Origin: Alphaproteobacteria bacterium
GTDB taxonomy: Bacteria > Pseudomonadota > Alphaproteobacteria > UBA2136 > UBA6156
DNA length: 11,196 nucleotides
Direction: 5' to 3'
Assembly: GCA_020249005.1 (NCBI GenBank)
Contig: JADCGN010000095.1
Coordinates: forward strand, 1 to 11,196
Positions 1 to 6,952 of the stretch are shown piece by piece. How positions within the stretch are numbered: position 1 is the first letter of the stretch; every line of letters begins with the position of its first letter. The notes under the pieces were generated by a model, which saw only the letters and a list, made by a program, of their open reading frames with translations, was not told where the DNA came from and ran no database searches. The position numbers and the translations under genes are program-made.

Positions 1-1
1 C

Positions 2-610
2 ATGAGCGTGACCCCGCTGCACATGGTGGGCGCAGCCGCCACGCTGGCCGATGGGCTGTATCTGCCCCCCAGCGTATTGAAGGGCGGCATGCCGCCCAGC
101 GGTGAGCGGGTGGTGCCGCGCCAAGTGATCAGCGATAGCCGCGTGCTGGAAAGCGTGCACATGTTGATGCGCGACGTGGTGTTGAACGGCAGCGGCCGCA
201 GCGCCCAGCTGGTGGGCTACGACATCGGCGGCAAGACTGGCACGGCGGAAAAGATTTCGGCCGGTGGTGGCTATTTGAAGGATAAGAACTTGGTGAGCTT
301 CGTGGCGGCCATCCCCATGAAAAACCCCGAATATGTGGCGCTGGTGATGGTGGATGAGCCGATCAAGGGCTACGAGACCGGCGGCCGGATTGCCGCACCG
401 GCGGTGGGGGCGTTCTTCCGTGACCTGACCCAGGTGATGGCGTTACCGCCCTACATGCCGGAGGTGCAGCAGTTCCGCCGCGTATTGGCCAAGGCACGCC
501 GCACCGAAAATGACCCTTACGCCCCGTACTTGCTGACCGACCTGCGCACCCGCACGGGCTTGGCCGCCGGAGTGCGCAACATCCCAGCCGAGGACACAGG
601 CCATGATTAA
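2..610 (+). CDS. ftsI: Peptidoglycan D,D-transpeptidase FtsI (PBP3), C-terminal part, cut by the window edge
   Basis: This is the last 202 residues of the septal class B penicillin-binding protein, which cross-links new peptidoglycan at the division site together with FtsW. The window opens in the conserved SVTPLH segment (the family usually reads G-x-G-x-SVTPLQ), so the first ATG visible at base 2 is an internal methionine and the true start, membrane anchor, dimerisation domain, and the SxxK and SxN motifs lie upstream. The third active-site motif, KTGTA, is intact at visible residues 78-82 (GGKTGTAEK, near base 233). The ETGGRIAAPAVGAFF segment at about 125-139 matches the end of the transpeptidase domain. 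About 60 residues follow, rich in charged residues and Pro, of no recognised function. The stop TAA overlaps the start of murE by 8 bases, as expected for the ftsI-murE order of dcw clusters. Confidence 0.96.
   Translation: MSVTPLHMVGAAATLADGLYLPPSVLKGGMPPSGERVVPRQVISDSRVLESVHMLMRDVVLNGSGRSAQLVGYDIGGKTGTAEKISAGGGYLKDKNLVSFVAAIPMKNPEYVALVMVDEPIKGYETGGRIAAPAVGAFFRDLTQVMALPPYMPEVQQFRRVLAKARRTENDPYAPYLLTDLRTRTGLAAGVRNIPAEDTGHD
590..594 (+). promoter_or_regulatory. Ribosome binding site of murE
   Basis: The purine run GAGGA ends 8 bases before the murE ATG at 603 and lies inside the end of ftsI. It supports this start, which leaves murE overlapping ftsI by 8 bases. Confidence 0.6.
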
Positions 611-2051
611 TCCTCCCGCCTGGCTTAACACCACCTTGCAAACCATGGGCGGCCGTACCGTGCGCGATGACACGCGCACGCTGCAGCCCGGCGAGGTACT
701 GGTGTGGGACAGCCGCATTGCCCCCCACAAAACTGCCGCCGTGTTGGCCGATGCGCAGACGCGCGGCGCGGGCCTGGTGGTGAGCGACGTGACCGCCCTC
801 GGCGTGCACACCGTGCCCGATGCGGGCCTGGTGCTGGCGGCCTGGGCGCGGCAGCAGTTCCCCCAGCAACCGGCCCAGCTGGTGGGCGTGACGGGCACCA
901 GCGGCAAGACCAGCGTGGCCTGGTTTGCGCGGCAATTGGCGGCGCGGGCGGGTGTGGCGAGCGCCAGCATCGGCACCTTGGGTGTGATGCGCACCGACAG
1001 CGATTTTGACGAGGAATACACCGGCTTTACCAGCCCCACCGCACTGAAGCTGCACCCGATTCTGCAGCAGTTGGCACAGGAGGGCCGAACCTTTTGCGCG
1101 ATGGAAATTTCTTCCCACGCGCTGGCCTTGCGGCGCGCCGAGGGCGTGATGCTGACGACGGCGGGTTACACCAACTTCAGCCAAGACCATTTGGACTTTC
1201 ATGGTAGCTTGGCGGAATATTTCCAGGCCAAATTGCGGCTGTTTACCGAGCTGCTGCCCAATGGCGGAACAGCGGTCATCAACAGCAGCCGCGAGGAGCT
1301 CTGGCCCGTGCTGGGGGTGGTGAAGCAACGCGGGAATCCCCTGTTAAGTGTGGGCACCCGCAATGCCGAACTGGTGGTGCAAATCGACCGCGCCGACGCC
1401 CGTGGCCTGCAGCTGCAACTGAAATACGACACCACGCCGGTGCCGTTGGATTTGCCGCTGTTGGGCGCCTTTCAGGCTGAAAATCTGGCGGTGGCATTGG
1501 GCCTGTGTGTGGCCGCGGGGTTGCCGTGGCCAGCGTTGGCGGCGGCCGCCGCCAAGGTGAGCGGCGTACCCGGACGCATGGAGTTGGTGCGCGCGGGGAA
1601 CGCCGCCCGCGTGCCGGCCGTAGTGGTGGATTACGCGCACAAGCCCGATGCGCTGGAAAAGGCCTTGCGCGCGCTGCGCCCGGTGGTGCCCGCGGGCGGC
1701 CGGCTGCATGTGGTGTTTGGCTGCGGGGGCGATCGGGACGCCACCAAGCGGCCGATTATGGGTAAAATTGCCGCCGACTTGGCGGACGTGGTGGTGGTGA
1801 CCGACGATAATCCGCGCACCGAAGATGCGGCCGCGATTCGCCGGCAGGTGTTGGCGGGTGCGGGGGCCAATGCGCAGGAAATCGGCGACCGCGCCCGCGC
1901 GATTGCCGCCACCCTGGAGGCCGCGGGCCCCACCGACGTGGTGCTGGTGGCGGGCAAGGGGCACGAGCAGGGTCAGATTGTCGGCCGTGAGGTGCTGCCA
2001 TTTGATGACCGGGTGGCGGTGCGCCAGGTATTGGAAAGCCTGTACACATGA
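603..2051 (+). CDS. murE: UDP-N-acetylmuramoyl-L-alanyl-D-glutamate--2,6-diaminopimelate ligase MurE
   Basis: MurE is the cytoplasmic ATP-dependent ligase that adds meso-diaminopimelate to UDP-MurNAc-L-Ala-D-Glu. The 482-residue protein is close to the family length (E. coli, about 495). Visible motifs in order are the P-loop GVTGTSGKTS at 95-104, TSPT at 143-146 and EISSHAL at 168-174 for the nucleotide sugar, NFSQDHLDFHG at 191-201, the lysine usually carbamylated at K210 in YFQAKLRLF, DYAHKPDAL at 343-351, GCGGDRD at 373-379, DDNPRTED at 401-408 and GKGHE at 451-455. DNPR is the signature of meso-DAP rather than L-Lys enzymes, so the wall is of the Gram-negative type. GTSGKTSVA and ASIGTLGV resemble alphaproteobacterial MurE. 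The N-terminal UDP-binding domain is unusual: the early DTR-x-x-x-PG element is present at about 23-30, but the usual ALxGxxxDG stretch after it is not recognisable. The stop shares ATGA with murF. Confidence 0.97.
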   Translation: MINPPAWLNTTLQTMGGRTVRDDTRTLQPGEVLVWDSRIAPHKTAAVLADAQTRGAGLVVSDVTALGVHTVPDAGLVLAAWARQQFPQQPAQLVGVTGTSGKTSVAWFARQLAARAGVASASIGTLGVMRTDSDFDEEYTGFTSPTALKLHPILQQLAQEGRTFCAMEISSHALALRRAEGVMLTTAGYTNFSQDHLDFHGSLAEYFQAKLRLFTELLPNGGTAVINSSREELWPVLGVVKQRGNPLLSVGTRNAELVVQIDRADARGLQLQLKYDTTPVPLDLPLLGAFQAENLAVALGLCVAAGLPWPALAAAAAKVSGVPGRMELVRAGNAARVPAVVVDYAHKPDALEKALRALRPVVPAGGRLHVVFGCGGDRDATKRPIMGKIAADLADVVVVTDDNPRTEDAAAIRRQVLAGAGANAQEIGDRARAIAATLEAAGPTDVVLVAGKGHEQGQIVGREVLPFDDRVAVRQVLESLYT

Positions 2052-3316
2052 CGCTCTGGACCTTGTGTGAGATTGCGGCGGCAGTGGGCGTTGCTGCGCC
2101 CGTGCAGGACGGCGTCGTGACGGGCGTGCAGTTCGACAGCCGGGTGGTGCAGCCCGGAGATTTGTTTTTGGCCATGCCGGGTGCCAAGGCCGATGGTGCG
2201 GACTTCATGGCGGCAGCGGCGGCGCGCGGCGCGGTGGCGGCGCTGACCAACCGGGCCGTTGCGGGGGTGGCGATGCCACAGCTGGTGGTGCCCGATGTTC
2301 AGGCGGCCCTGGTGGCGCTGGGGCAGGCGGCGCGGGCCCGCTTTGCGGGGCCGGTGGTGGCGGTGGGGGGCAGCGTGGGCAAGACCACCACCACCGCCAT
2401 GCTGGCGGCCCTGCTGAATGCGCATGCGCCACAAGGCAGCCTCAACAACCATGTGGGCGTGCCGCTAACCTTGGCCCGCTTACCGCGCAACGCACCTGCT
2501 TGCGTAAGCGAGGTGGGAACCAATCACGTGGGCGAGATTGCCCCGTTGGCCCGGCAGGTGCGGCCGCAGGTGGCACTCATCACCAACGTGGTGGAAGAGC
2601 ATTTGGAGGGCTTGGGCAGCCTGGAAGCCGTGCGGCTGGAGGAACTCAGCCTGGTGCAAGGCCTGCCGCCCGAGGGGACGTTGGTGGTGCCGGAAGATTT
2701 AGACCTCAGCGGCAGCGGGTGGCAGGGGCGGGTGGTGCGCTTCAACCCGGCGGCGCCGTTGACGATGACCATTCAGGAGCCCACGTCTGCCCGTGTGGCC
2801 TGCGCCAACGCCGCGTTGGCGGTGCTGCAGGCGCTGGGCGTTACACCCGATGTTGCTGCGCTGGCCCGCTTGGCCGCGGTGGCGCCGCCCGAAGGGCGTG
2901 GGCAAGTGCAAGTGCTGCGTGGCGTGACGGTGATTGACGACAGCTACAACGCTAACCCGGCCAGCATGGCGGCGGCCCTACAGGCTTTGCAACAGCGCCC
3001 GGCCAGCCGCCGCGTGGCGGTGCTGGGCGACATGCGCGAGCTGGGGGCCGAAGAAGTGCGCTTCCATACCAACTTGGCTCCGCAGCTGGCTGGGTTGGCT
3101 GGCGTGGTGCTGGTCGGGCCGCTGATGCAACACTTGGGCCCCTTGCTGCCGCCCACACAGCTGTGGGGTGCCTACCCGAACCCCGATGATTTTGACCCCG
3201 CCACCCTGGCTGCCCGCTTACAACCAGGCGATGCCGTGTTGGTGAAGGGCAGCAAGAGCATCACCTTTACCCGCCGCCACGCACCGCGGCTGTTAACAGC
3301 ACTGCAAAGCGCTTAA
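2048..3316 (+). CDS. murF: UDP-N-acetylmuramoyl-tripeptide--D-alanyl-D-alanine ligase MurF, with altered active-site motifs
   Basis: MurF joins the D-Ala-D-Ala dipeptide to the UDP-MurNAc tripeptide, giving the pentapeptide precursor used by MraY. The protein has 422 residues, shorter than E. coli MurF (about 452). Recognisable elements are FDSR at 29-32 with PGDLFLAMPG, the P-loop GSVGKTTTT at 108-116, GSLNNHVGVPLTLAR at 130-144, EVGTNHVGEI at 155-164, TNVVEEHLEGLGSLEAV at 179-195, DDSYNANPASM at 297-307, LGDMRELG at 326-333 and LVKGSKS at 398-404. The order and the DDSYNANP motif identify MurF rather than another Mur ligase. Two positions are odd. The lysine and acidic residue that usually follow the P-loop (GKTxxK[ED]) are T116 and A117, and the lysine carbamylated in E. 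coli MurF aligns with E199 in LEELSL. The start ATG overlaps the murE stop (ATGA), with a modest GGAAAG sequence 9 bases upstream. The reading frame is intact, so it looks functional rather than decayed. Confidence 0.95.
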   Translation: MTLWTLCEIAAAVGVAAPVQDGVVTGVQFDSRVVQPGDLFLAMPGAKADGADFMAAAAARGAVAALTNRAVAGVAMPQLVVPDVQAALVALGQAARARFAGPVVAVGGSVGKTTTTAMLAALLNAHAPQGSLNNHVGVPLTLARLPRNAPACVSEVGTNHVGEIAPLARQVRPQVALITNVVEEHLEGLGSLEAVRLEELSLVQGLPPEGTLVVPEDLDLSGSGWQGRVVRFNPAAPLTMTIQEPTSARVACANAALAVLQALGVTPDVAALARLAAVAPPEGRGQVQVLRGVTVIDDSYNANPASMAAALQALQQRPASRRVAVLGDMRELGAEEVRFHTNLAPQLAGLAGVVLVGPLMQHLGPLLPPTQLWGAYPNPDDFDPATLAARLQPGDAVLVKGSKSITFTRRHAPRLLTALQSA

Positions 3317-3368
3317 AGCGCACGCACCGCCCTTCCTTTGGGGCCATTTTCGGCGCATTTTAGCCGTG
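3317..3368. other. Longest intergenic gap, between murF and mraY
   Basis: This stretch of about 50 bases is the only substantial gap in the window. It holds no clear Shine-Dalgarno sequence, no T-tailed GC-rich hairpin and no recognisable -35/-10 pair. A four-pair CGGC/GCCG inverted repeat (3351-3354 with 3363-3366) brackets an AT-rich loop directly in front of the mraY start, but it is too weak to call a terminator. Confidence 0.5.
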
Positions 3369-4451
3369 ATGATTTACCTGTTGGCCGATTTGTTTGAGCC
3401 TTACCTTCGGGCTCTTAACGTGTTGCAATACCTAACCGTGCGGGCGGGTGGGGCGATGCTGACAGCCTTTTTGCTCTGGTTATTGGTGGGGCCGTGGTTC
3501 ATTGCCACTATGCGCGCGTGGCAAAAGGGCGGGGAAACGGTGAAAGCGATTTTGCCGCATCAAGGCAAGGCCGGCACCCCCGGCATGGGCGGCGTGCTGG
3601 TGGTGGGCGCGTTGGTGCTGGCCACGCTGCTGTGGGCTAACTTGCTGAACGGTTATGTGTGGCTGCTGCTGTTTTTGGTGTTGGGCTTCTTTGCGATTGG
3701 TTTGGCCGATGACTACCTCAACCTCACGCGGCGCTGGAAACGCGGGCTGCCCGGCAAGCTGCGCTTGCTGTTGGGCGGGCTGATTGCCGGGGCCTTTGTG
3801 CTGGGCTTTGTGCACGTGAACGGTACTGCGGTGGCCACCGAAATCTACTTTCCCTTCCTGAAATGGTTGGTGGTGGGCTTGGGCGTGGCTGGGTTTGTGC
3901 TGTTTGGGGTGTTCGTGATTGTGGGCACCGCCAACGCGGTGAACCTGACCGACGGGTTGGATGGCTTGGTGAGCATCCCCACCGTGATTGTGGCGATTAC
4001 CCTGGCCATTTTGGCCTACATTATGGGGCGAGTGGATTTCACCGGTTATCTGCATTTGCCGTACATTCCGGGCGCGGGGGAAATTGCCGTGATGGCCGCG
4101 GCTCTCGCCGGGGCGATGCTGGGCTTTTTATGGTATAATGCACCGCCGGCGCGGATTTTTCTGGGGGATACCGGCAGCCTGCCCGTGGGAGCGATGCTGG
4201 GCGGGATTGCGGTGCTGACCAAACAGGAATTTGCGCTGCTGATTATCGGCGGCCTGTTTGTACTGGAAACCGTGAGCGTGATGCTGCAGGTGGCCAGCTT
4301 TAAGCTGACCGGGAAACGGATTTTCAAGATGGCGCCGCTGCACCACCACTTTGAGCAACACGGCTGGCCGGAAAGTACGATTGTGGTGCGGTTCTGGATT
4401 ATTTCCTTGGTGCTGGCGCTGATTGGCTTGGCTACCTTGAAGCTGCGGTAA
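3369..4451 (+). CDS. mraY: Phospho-N-acetylmuramoyl-pentapeptide transferase MraY
   Basis: MraY is the polytopic inner-membrane enzyme that transfers phospho-MurNAc-pentapeptide from UDP onto undecaprenyl phosphate, making lipid I. From ATG 3369 it has 360 residues, the same as E. coli MraY. A GTG at 3366 directly in front could be the start instead, adding one residue; neither has a good ribosome binding site. The catalytic motifs are present: the aspartate pair D114-D115 in GLADDYLNL, NAVNLTDGLDGL at 189-200, FLGDTGSL at 264-271 and the HHH triad at 325-327 in MAPLHHHFE. Hydrophobic segments throughout fit the usual ten membrane helices, and the RFWIISLVLALIGLATLKLR end is typical. The first cytoplasmic loop is unusual: the R-x-DGP-x-SH stretch before the conserved GTPTMGG is replaced by VKAILPHQGKA, and GTPTMGG itself is GTPGMGG at 69-75. 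Spacing to murD is 6 bases. Confidence 0.97.
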   Translation: MIYLLADLFEPYLRALNVLQYLTVRAGGAMLTAFLLWLLVGPWFIATMRAWQKGGETVKAILPHQGKAGTPGMGGVLVVGALVLATLLWANLLNGYVWLLLFLVLGFFAIGLADDYLNLTRRWKRGLPGKLRLLLGGLIAGAFVLGFVHVNGTAVATEIYFPFLKWLVVGLGVAGFVLFGVFVIVGTANAVNLTDGLDGLVSIPTVIVAITLAILAYIMGRVDFTGYLHLPYIPGAGEIAVMAAALAGAMLGFLWYNAPPARIFLGDTGSLPVGAMLGGIAVLTKQEFALLIIGGLFVLETVSVMLQVASFKLTGKRIFKMAPLHHHFEQHGWPESTIVVRFWIISLVLALIGLATLKLR

Positions 4452-4457
4452 CCGGCC

Positions 4458-5825
4458 ATGTTGAGCGTGTATGGTTTTGACCCCACCCGCCCCGTGCTAG
4501 TCTACGGCTTGGGCGGCAGTGGCCGCGCGGCGGTGGAAAAACTGGCCGACAGCGGCCAGCAGGTGTGGGCCTGGGATGACGGCGAGGCAACGCTGCCCGC
4601 CGAGTTGCTGGCCCGTCCCAACGTGCAACAGCGCCAGCCTACCGGCGCCGATTGGCCCGATGTGCAGGCGGTGGTGAAGGCCCCCGGCATTGCCATGGGC
4701 ACCCCGCTGATTACCGCCGCCCAGGAGTTTGGTGTGCTGGTGCTTGGCGAGACGGATTTGCTTTGGCGCCGTGAGCGTGCCAGCGGCGCGGTATGGTTGG
4801 GGATTACCGGCACCAACGGCAAAAGCACCACCACTGCGTTGGTGGCCCATGTGCTCCGCGCGGCGGGCAAGCGGGTGGCGGTGGGCGGTAATTTGGGGAT
4901 TCCGGCACTGAACCTGCCCGAAGTGGGGCAGGGCGGTTTTTATGTGCTGGAGCTGTCTTCCTACCAGTTGGAAATGCTGCAGGAGTTGGCGGTGGATGGG
5001 GCGATCTTCTTGAACCTCACGCCCGACCATTTGGATCGTCACATCACTATGGAGGGGTACCGCGCGGCCAAGTTGCGGCTGTTTGACTTGGCCCAGGCGA
5101 GCGCCACCAAGGTGCTGGGGATTGACCAACCCATCTTGCAAGCGATTGCCGGGGGCAGCGGCGCCGTGACCATGGCTAGTCAAGGTGGGATGGCTGATTT
5201 TTCGGTACGAGAGGGGGCAATTTACCACGGGGCTGATGCGGCGCTACCGCTGGCCGACTTCCCCAACCTGCCGGGGCCGCACAACGCGCAGAACATCATG
5301 GCTGCCTACGCGCTGTTGGTGCCGCGCTGGCTGAACAAGACAGAGTTCATTAACGGTGTGCAAAGCTTTAAAGGGCTGCCGCACCGCTTGGAAAAGGTGG
5401 GGACGTTGGGCGGAATTCGCTTCATCAACGACAGCAAGGCCACCAATGGGGATAGCGCCGTGTTCGCCCTGCAAAGCTACCCGCATATCTATTGGATTTG
5501 CGGCGGCAAACCCAAAACCGATGGCCTGGGCGCCTGCTTAGACGCGCTGCAGAACGTGCGCGCCGCCTTTACCATCGGCGAGGCGGGGTCGGCGTTTGCC
5601 GCGGCGATCAACGCCCGCAACACCCCGGCTTTCGAATGCCACACCCTGGCGCGCGCGGTGCAGGAGGCCTACGCCGCGGCCCGTACCGAGGGGTTGGAAG
5701 GTGCTGTGGTGTTGCTTTCCCCCGCCGCCGCCAGCTACGACCAATTCCGCAATTTTGAACACCGTGGCGATGTATTCGCCAACTGTGTGCGGCAATTGGC
5801 TGAACAACAGGGCCACGGCAAATGA
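4458..5825 (+). CDS. murD: UDP-N-acetylmuramoyl-L-alanine--D-glutamate ligase MurD
   Basis: MurD adds D-glutamate to UDP-MurNAc-L-Ala in the cytoplasm, using ATP. The 455-residue protein has all the family landmarks: a Rossmann-type UDP-binding start with YGLGGSGRAA at 16-25, APGI at 75-78 (usually SPGI), the P-loop GITGTNGKSTTT at 115-126, GGNLG at 143-147, ELSSYQLE at 165-172, NLTPDHLDRH at 186-195, the carbamylation lysine K205 in YRAAKLRLF, GPHNAQN at 273-279, GLPHRLE at 306-312, NDSKATN at 324-330, WICGGKPK at 346-353 and LLSPAAASYDQF at 419-430. The GGxPK form is the one I associate with alphaproteobacterial MurD. The start at 4458 leaves only a few residues before the glycine-rich loop, and no strong ribosome binding site precedes it, so re-initiation after mraY 6 bases upstream is likely. 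The stop shares ATGA with ftsW. Confidence 0.97.
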   Translation: MLSVYGFDPTRPVLVYGLGGSGRAAVEKLADSGQQVWAWDDGEATLPAELLARPNVQQRQPTGADWPDVQAVVKAPGIAMGTPLITAAQEFGVLVLGETDLLWRRERASGAVWLGITGTNGKSTTTALVAHVLRAAGKRVAVGGNLGIPALNLPEVGQGGFYVLELSSYQLEMLQELAVDGAIFLNLTPDHLDRHITMEGYRAAKLRLFDLAQASATKVLGIDQPILQAIAGGSGAVTMASQGGMADFSVREGAIYHGADAALPLADFPNLPGPHNAQNIMAAYALLVPRWLNKTEFINGVQSFKGLPHRLEKVGTLGGIRFINDSKATNGDSAVFALQSYPHIYWICGGKPKTDGLGACLDALQNVRAAFTIGEAGSAFAAAINARNTPAFECHTLARAVQEAYAAARTEGLEGAVVLLSPAAASYDQFRNFEHRGDVFANCVRQLAEQQGHGK

Positions 5826-6934
5826 GCTTGTTCCGGCAATCGCGGCACCCGTTGGTGAAGTGGTGGTGGGAAATGGACCGCGTGAGCGTGTTCGTGCTGT
5901 TGTGCATTATGGGTATGGGCGCACTGGCCGTAACCACCGCCAGCGTGGCGGTGAGCAAAACATATGGGGTGGGGCCGTACTATTTCGGCATTCGGCATTA
6001 CCTATTTTTGCTGGTGGCCTTGGGGACGATGCTGGCGATGACCATGCTACGCCCGCCTGGCGTCAAGCGCGTGGGGCTGTTCCTGCTGGTGGTGGCCTAT
6101 GTGGGGTTAATCCTCACCTTTGTGATTGGCGTGGAGGTGAAGGGTGCCCGCCGCTGGCTGGAAATTGCCGGGCAAACCGTGCAACCCACCGAATTTCTAA
6201 AGCCGGGGCTCATCATCACCACGGCGTGGCTGCTGGCGGCCGAAGAGATGAAGCAGCGCACGCGCGGCTTTTTGGTGAGCATTGGCCTGATGGGCTTGGT
6301 GGGGCTGCCGGTGATTATGCAACCCAACTTTGGCATGGCGCTGGCGATGGGCACCGTGTGGTTTGCCCAGGTATTTCTGGCCGGGATGCCGCTGCTGTGG
6401 CTCACGCCGTTGGTGGGTTTGGGTCTCTGTGTGGCGGTGGTAAGCTACCTACTGTTCCCGCACATCCGCGACCGGCTCGACCGCTTCTTGAATCCCGACA
6501 GCACCGACACCTACCAAATTGACCAAGCCAGCGAGGCGATTGCCAGCGGCCACCTATTCGGCCGTGGCGCGGGGGAAGGGGTAGTGAAGCAAACGCTGCC
6601 CGATGCCCATACCGATTTTATCTTTGCCGTGTTGGTGGAAGAATTCGGCATTATTTTGGGGCTGATTGTGATGCTGTTGTTCTTAACCTTGGTGATTCGC
6701 GGCTTCCGCCGGGTGGCGAGCCAGGAAGAGCGCTTTGTGGTGCTGGCGGCCGGCGGCTTGCTGACGCTGGTGTCTTTACACGTCTGCGTGAATATTGGTG
6801 TGGCACTGCACTTAGTGCCCACCACCGGGATGACCTTGCCTTTCATTTCCTACGGCGGCAGTTCCACCTTTGCGATGGCGTTGGTCTTTGGTCTGCTGCT
6901 GGCCCTGTTGCGGCGGCAGTCACGGCGGATTTAG
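5822..6934 (+). CDS. ftsW: Septal peptidoglycan polymerase FtsW (SEDS family)
   Basis: FtsW is the SEDS-family glycosyltransferase of the divisome; it polymerises lipid II into glycan strands in partnership with FtsI, whose gene opens this window. The 370-residue protein is hydrophobic throughout, consistent with about ten membrane helices, after a short basic N-terminus with WWWEMDR at 14-20 as in many alphaproteobacterial FtsW proteins. SEDS motifs visible are VKGARRWL at 106-113, QPTEFLKPG at 121-129, QPNFGM at 167-172, the large periplasmic-loop motif LPDAHTDFIFAV at 259-270 with D265 matching the proposed catalytic aspartate, and PTTGMTLPFISYGGSS at 333-348. Position in the cluster and KGARRWL favour FtsW over the elongation paralogue RodA. 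QPN is unusual, since the family generally has QPD. The start overlaps the murD stop. Confidence 0.96.
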   Translation: MSLFRQSRHPLVKWWWEMDRVSVFVLLCIMGMGALAVTTASVAVSKTYGVGPYYFGIRHYLFLLVALGTMLAMTMLRPPGVKRVGLFLLVVAYVGLILTFVIGVEVKGARRWLEIAGQTVQPTEFLKPGLIITTAWLLAAEEMKQRTRGFLVSIGLMGLVGLPVIMQPNFGMALAMGTVWFAQVFLAGMPLLWLTPLVGLGLCVAVVSYLLFPHIRDRLDRFLNPDSTDTYQIDQASEAIASGHLFGRGAGEGVVKQTLPDAHTDFIFAVLVEEFGIILGLIVMLLFLTLVIRGFRRVASQEERFVVLAAGGLLTLVSLHVCVNIGVALHLVPTTGMTLPFISYGGSSTFAMALVFGLLLALLRRQSRRI

Positions 6935-6943
6935 CGGGGACAA

Positions 6944-6948
6944 AGGGG
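6944..6948 (+). promoter_or_regulatory. Ribosome binding site of murG
   Basis: AGGGG lies 4 bases before the murG ATG at 6953, within the 18-base ftsW-murG gap; a second GGGGA occurs slightly upstream. The spacing is somewhat short, but no better start exists nearby. Confidence 0.45.
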
Positions 6949-6952
6949 CACA

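Noticed and set aside
2..4. ATG at base 2 as a true gene start
   Set aside because: It falls inside the conserved SVTPL segment of the FtsI transpeptidase domain, so the gene begins upstream of the window.
363..1328. A long open frame on the opposite strand (321 codons) over ftsI and murE
   Set aside because: It is a shadow of GC-rich coding sequence; its translation is rich in His, Arg, Gly and Ala with no recognisable domain, while the + strand genes are certain.
3351..3366. A possible hairpin in front of mraY as a terminator
   Set aside because: The stem is only four pairs, and no T-run follows; the genes on both sides belong to the same pathway and orientation.
4134..4139. A perfect TATAAT, resembling a -10 promoter element, inside mraY
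   Set aside because: It encodes part of the conserved LWYNAP motif of MraY, and there is no TTGACA-like element about 17 bases upstream.
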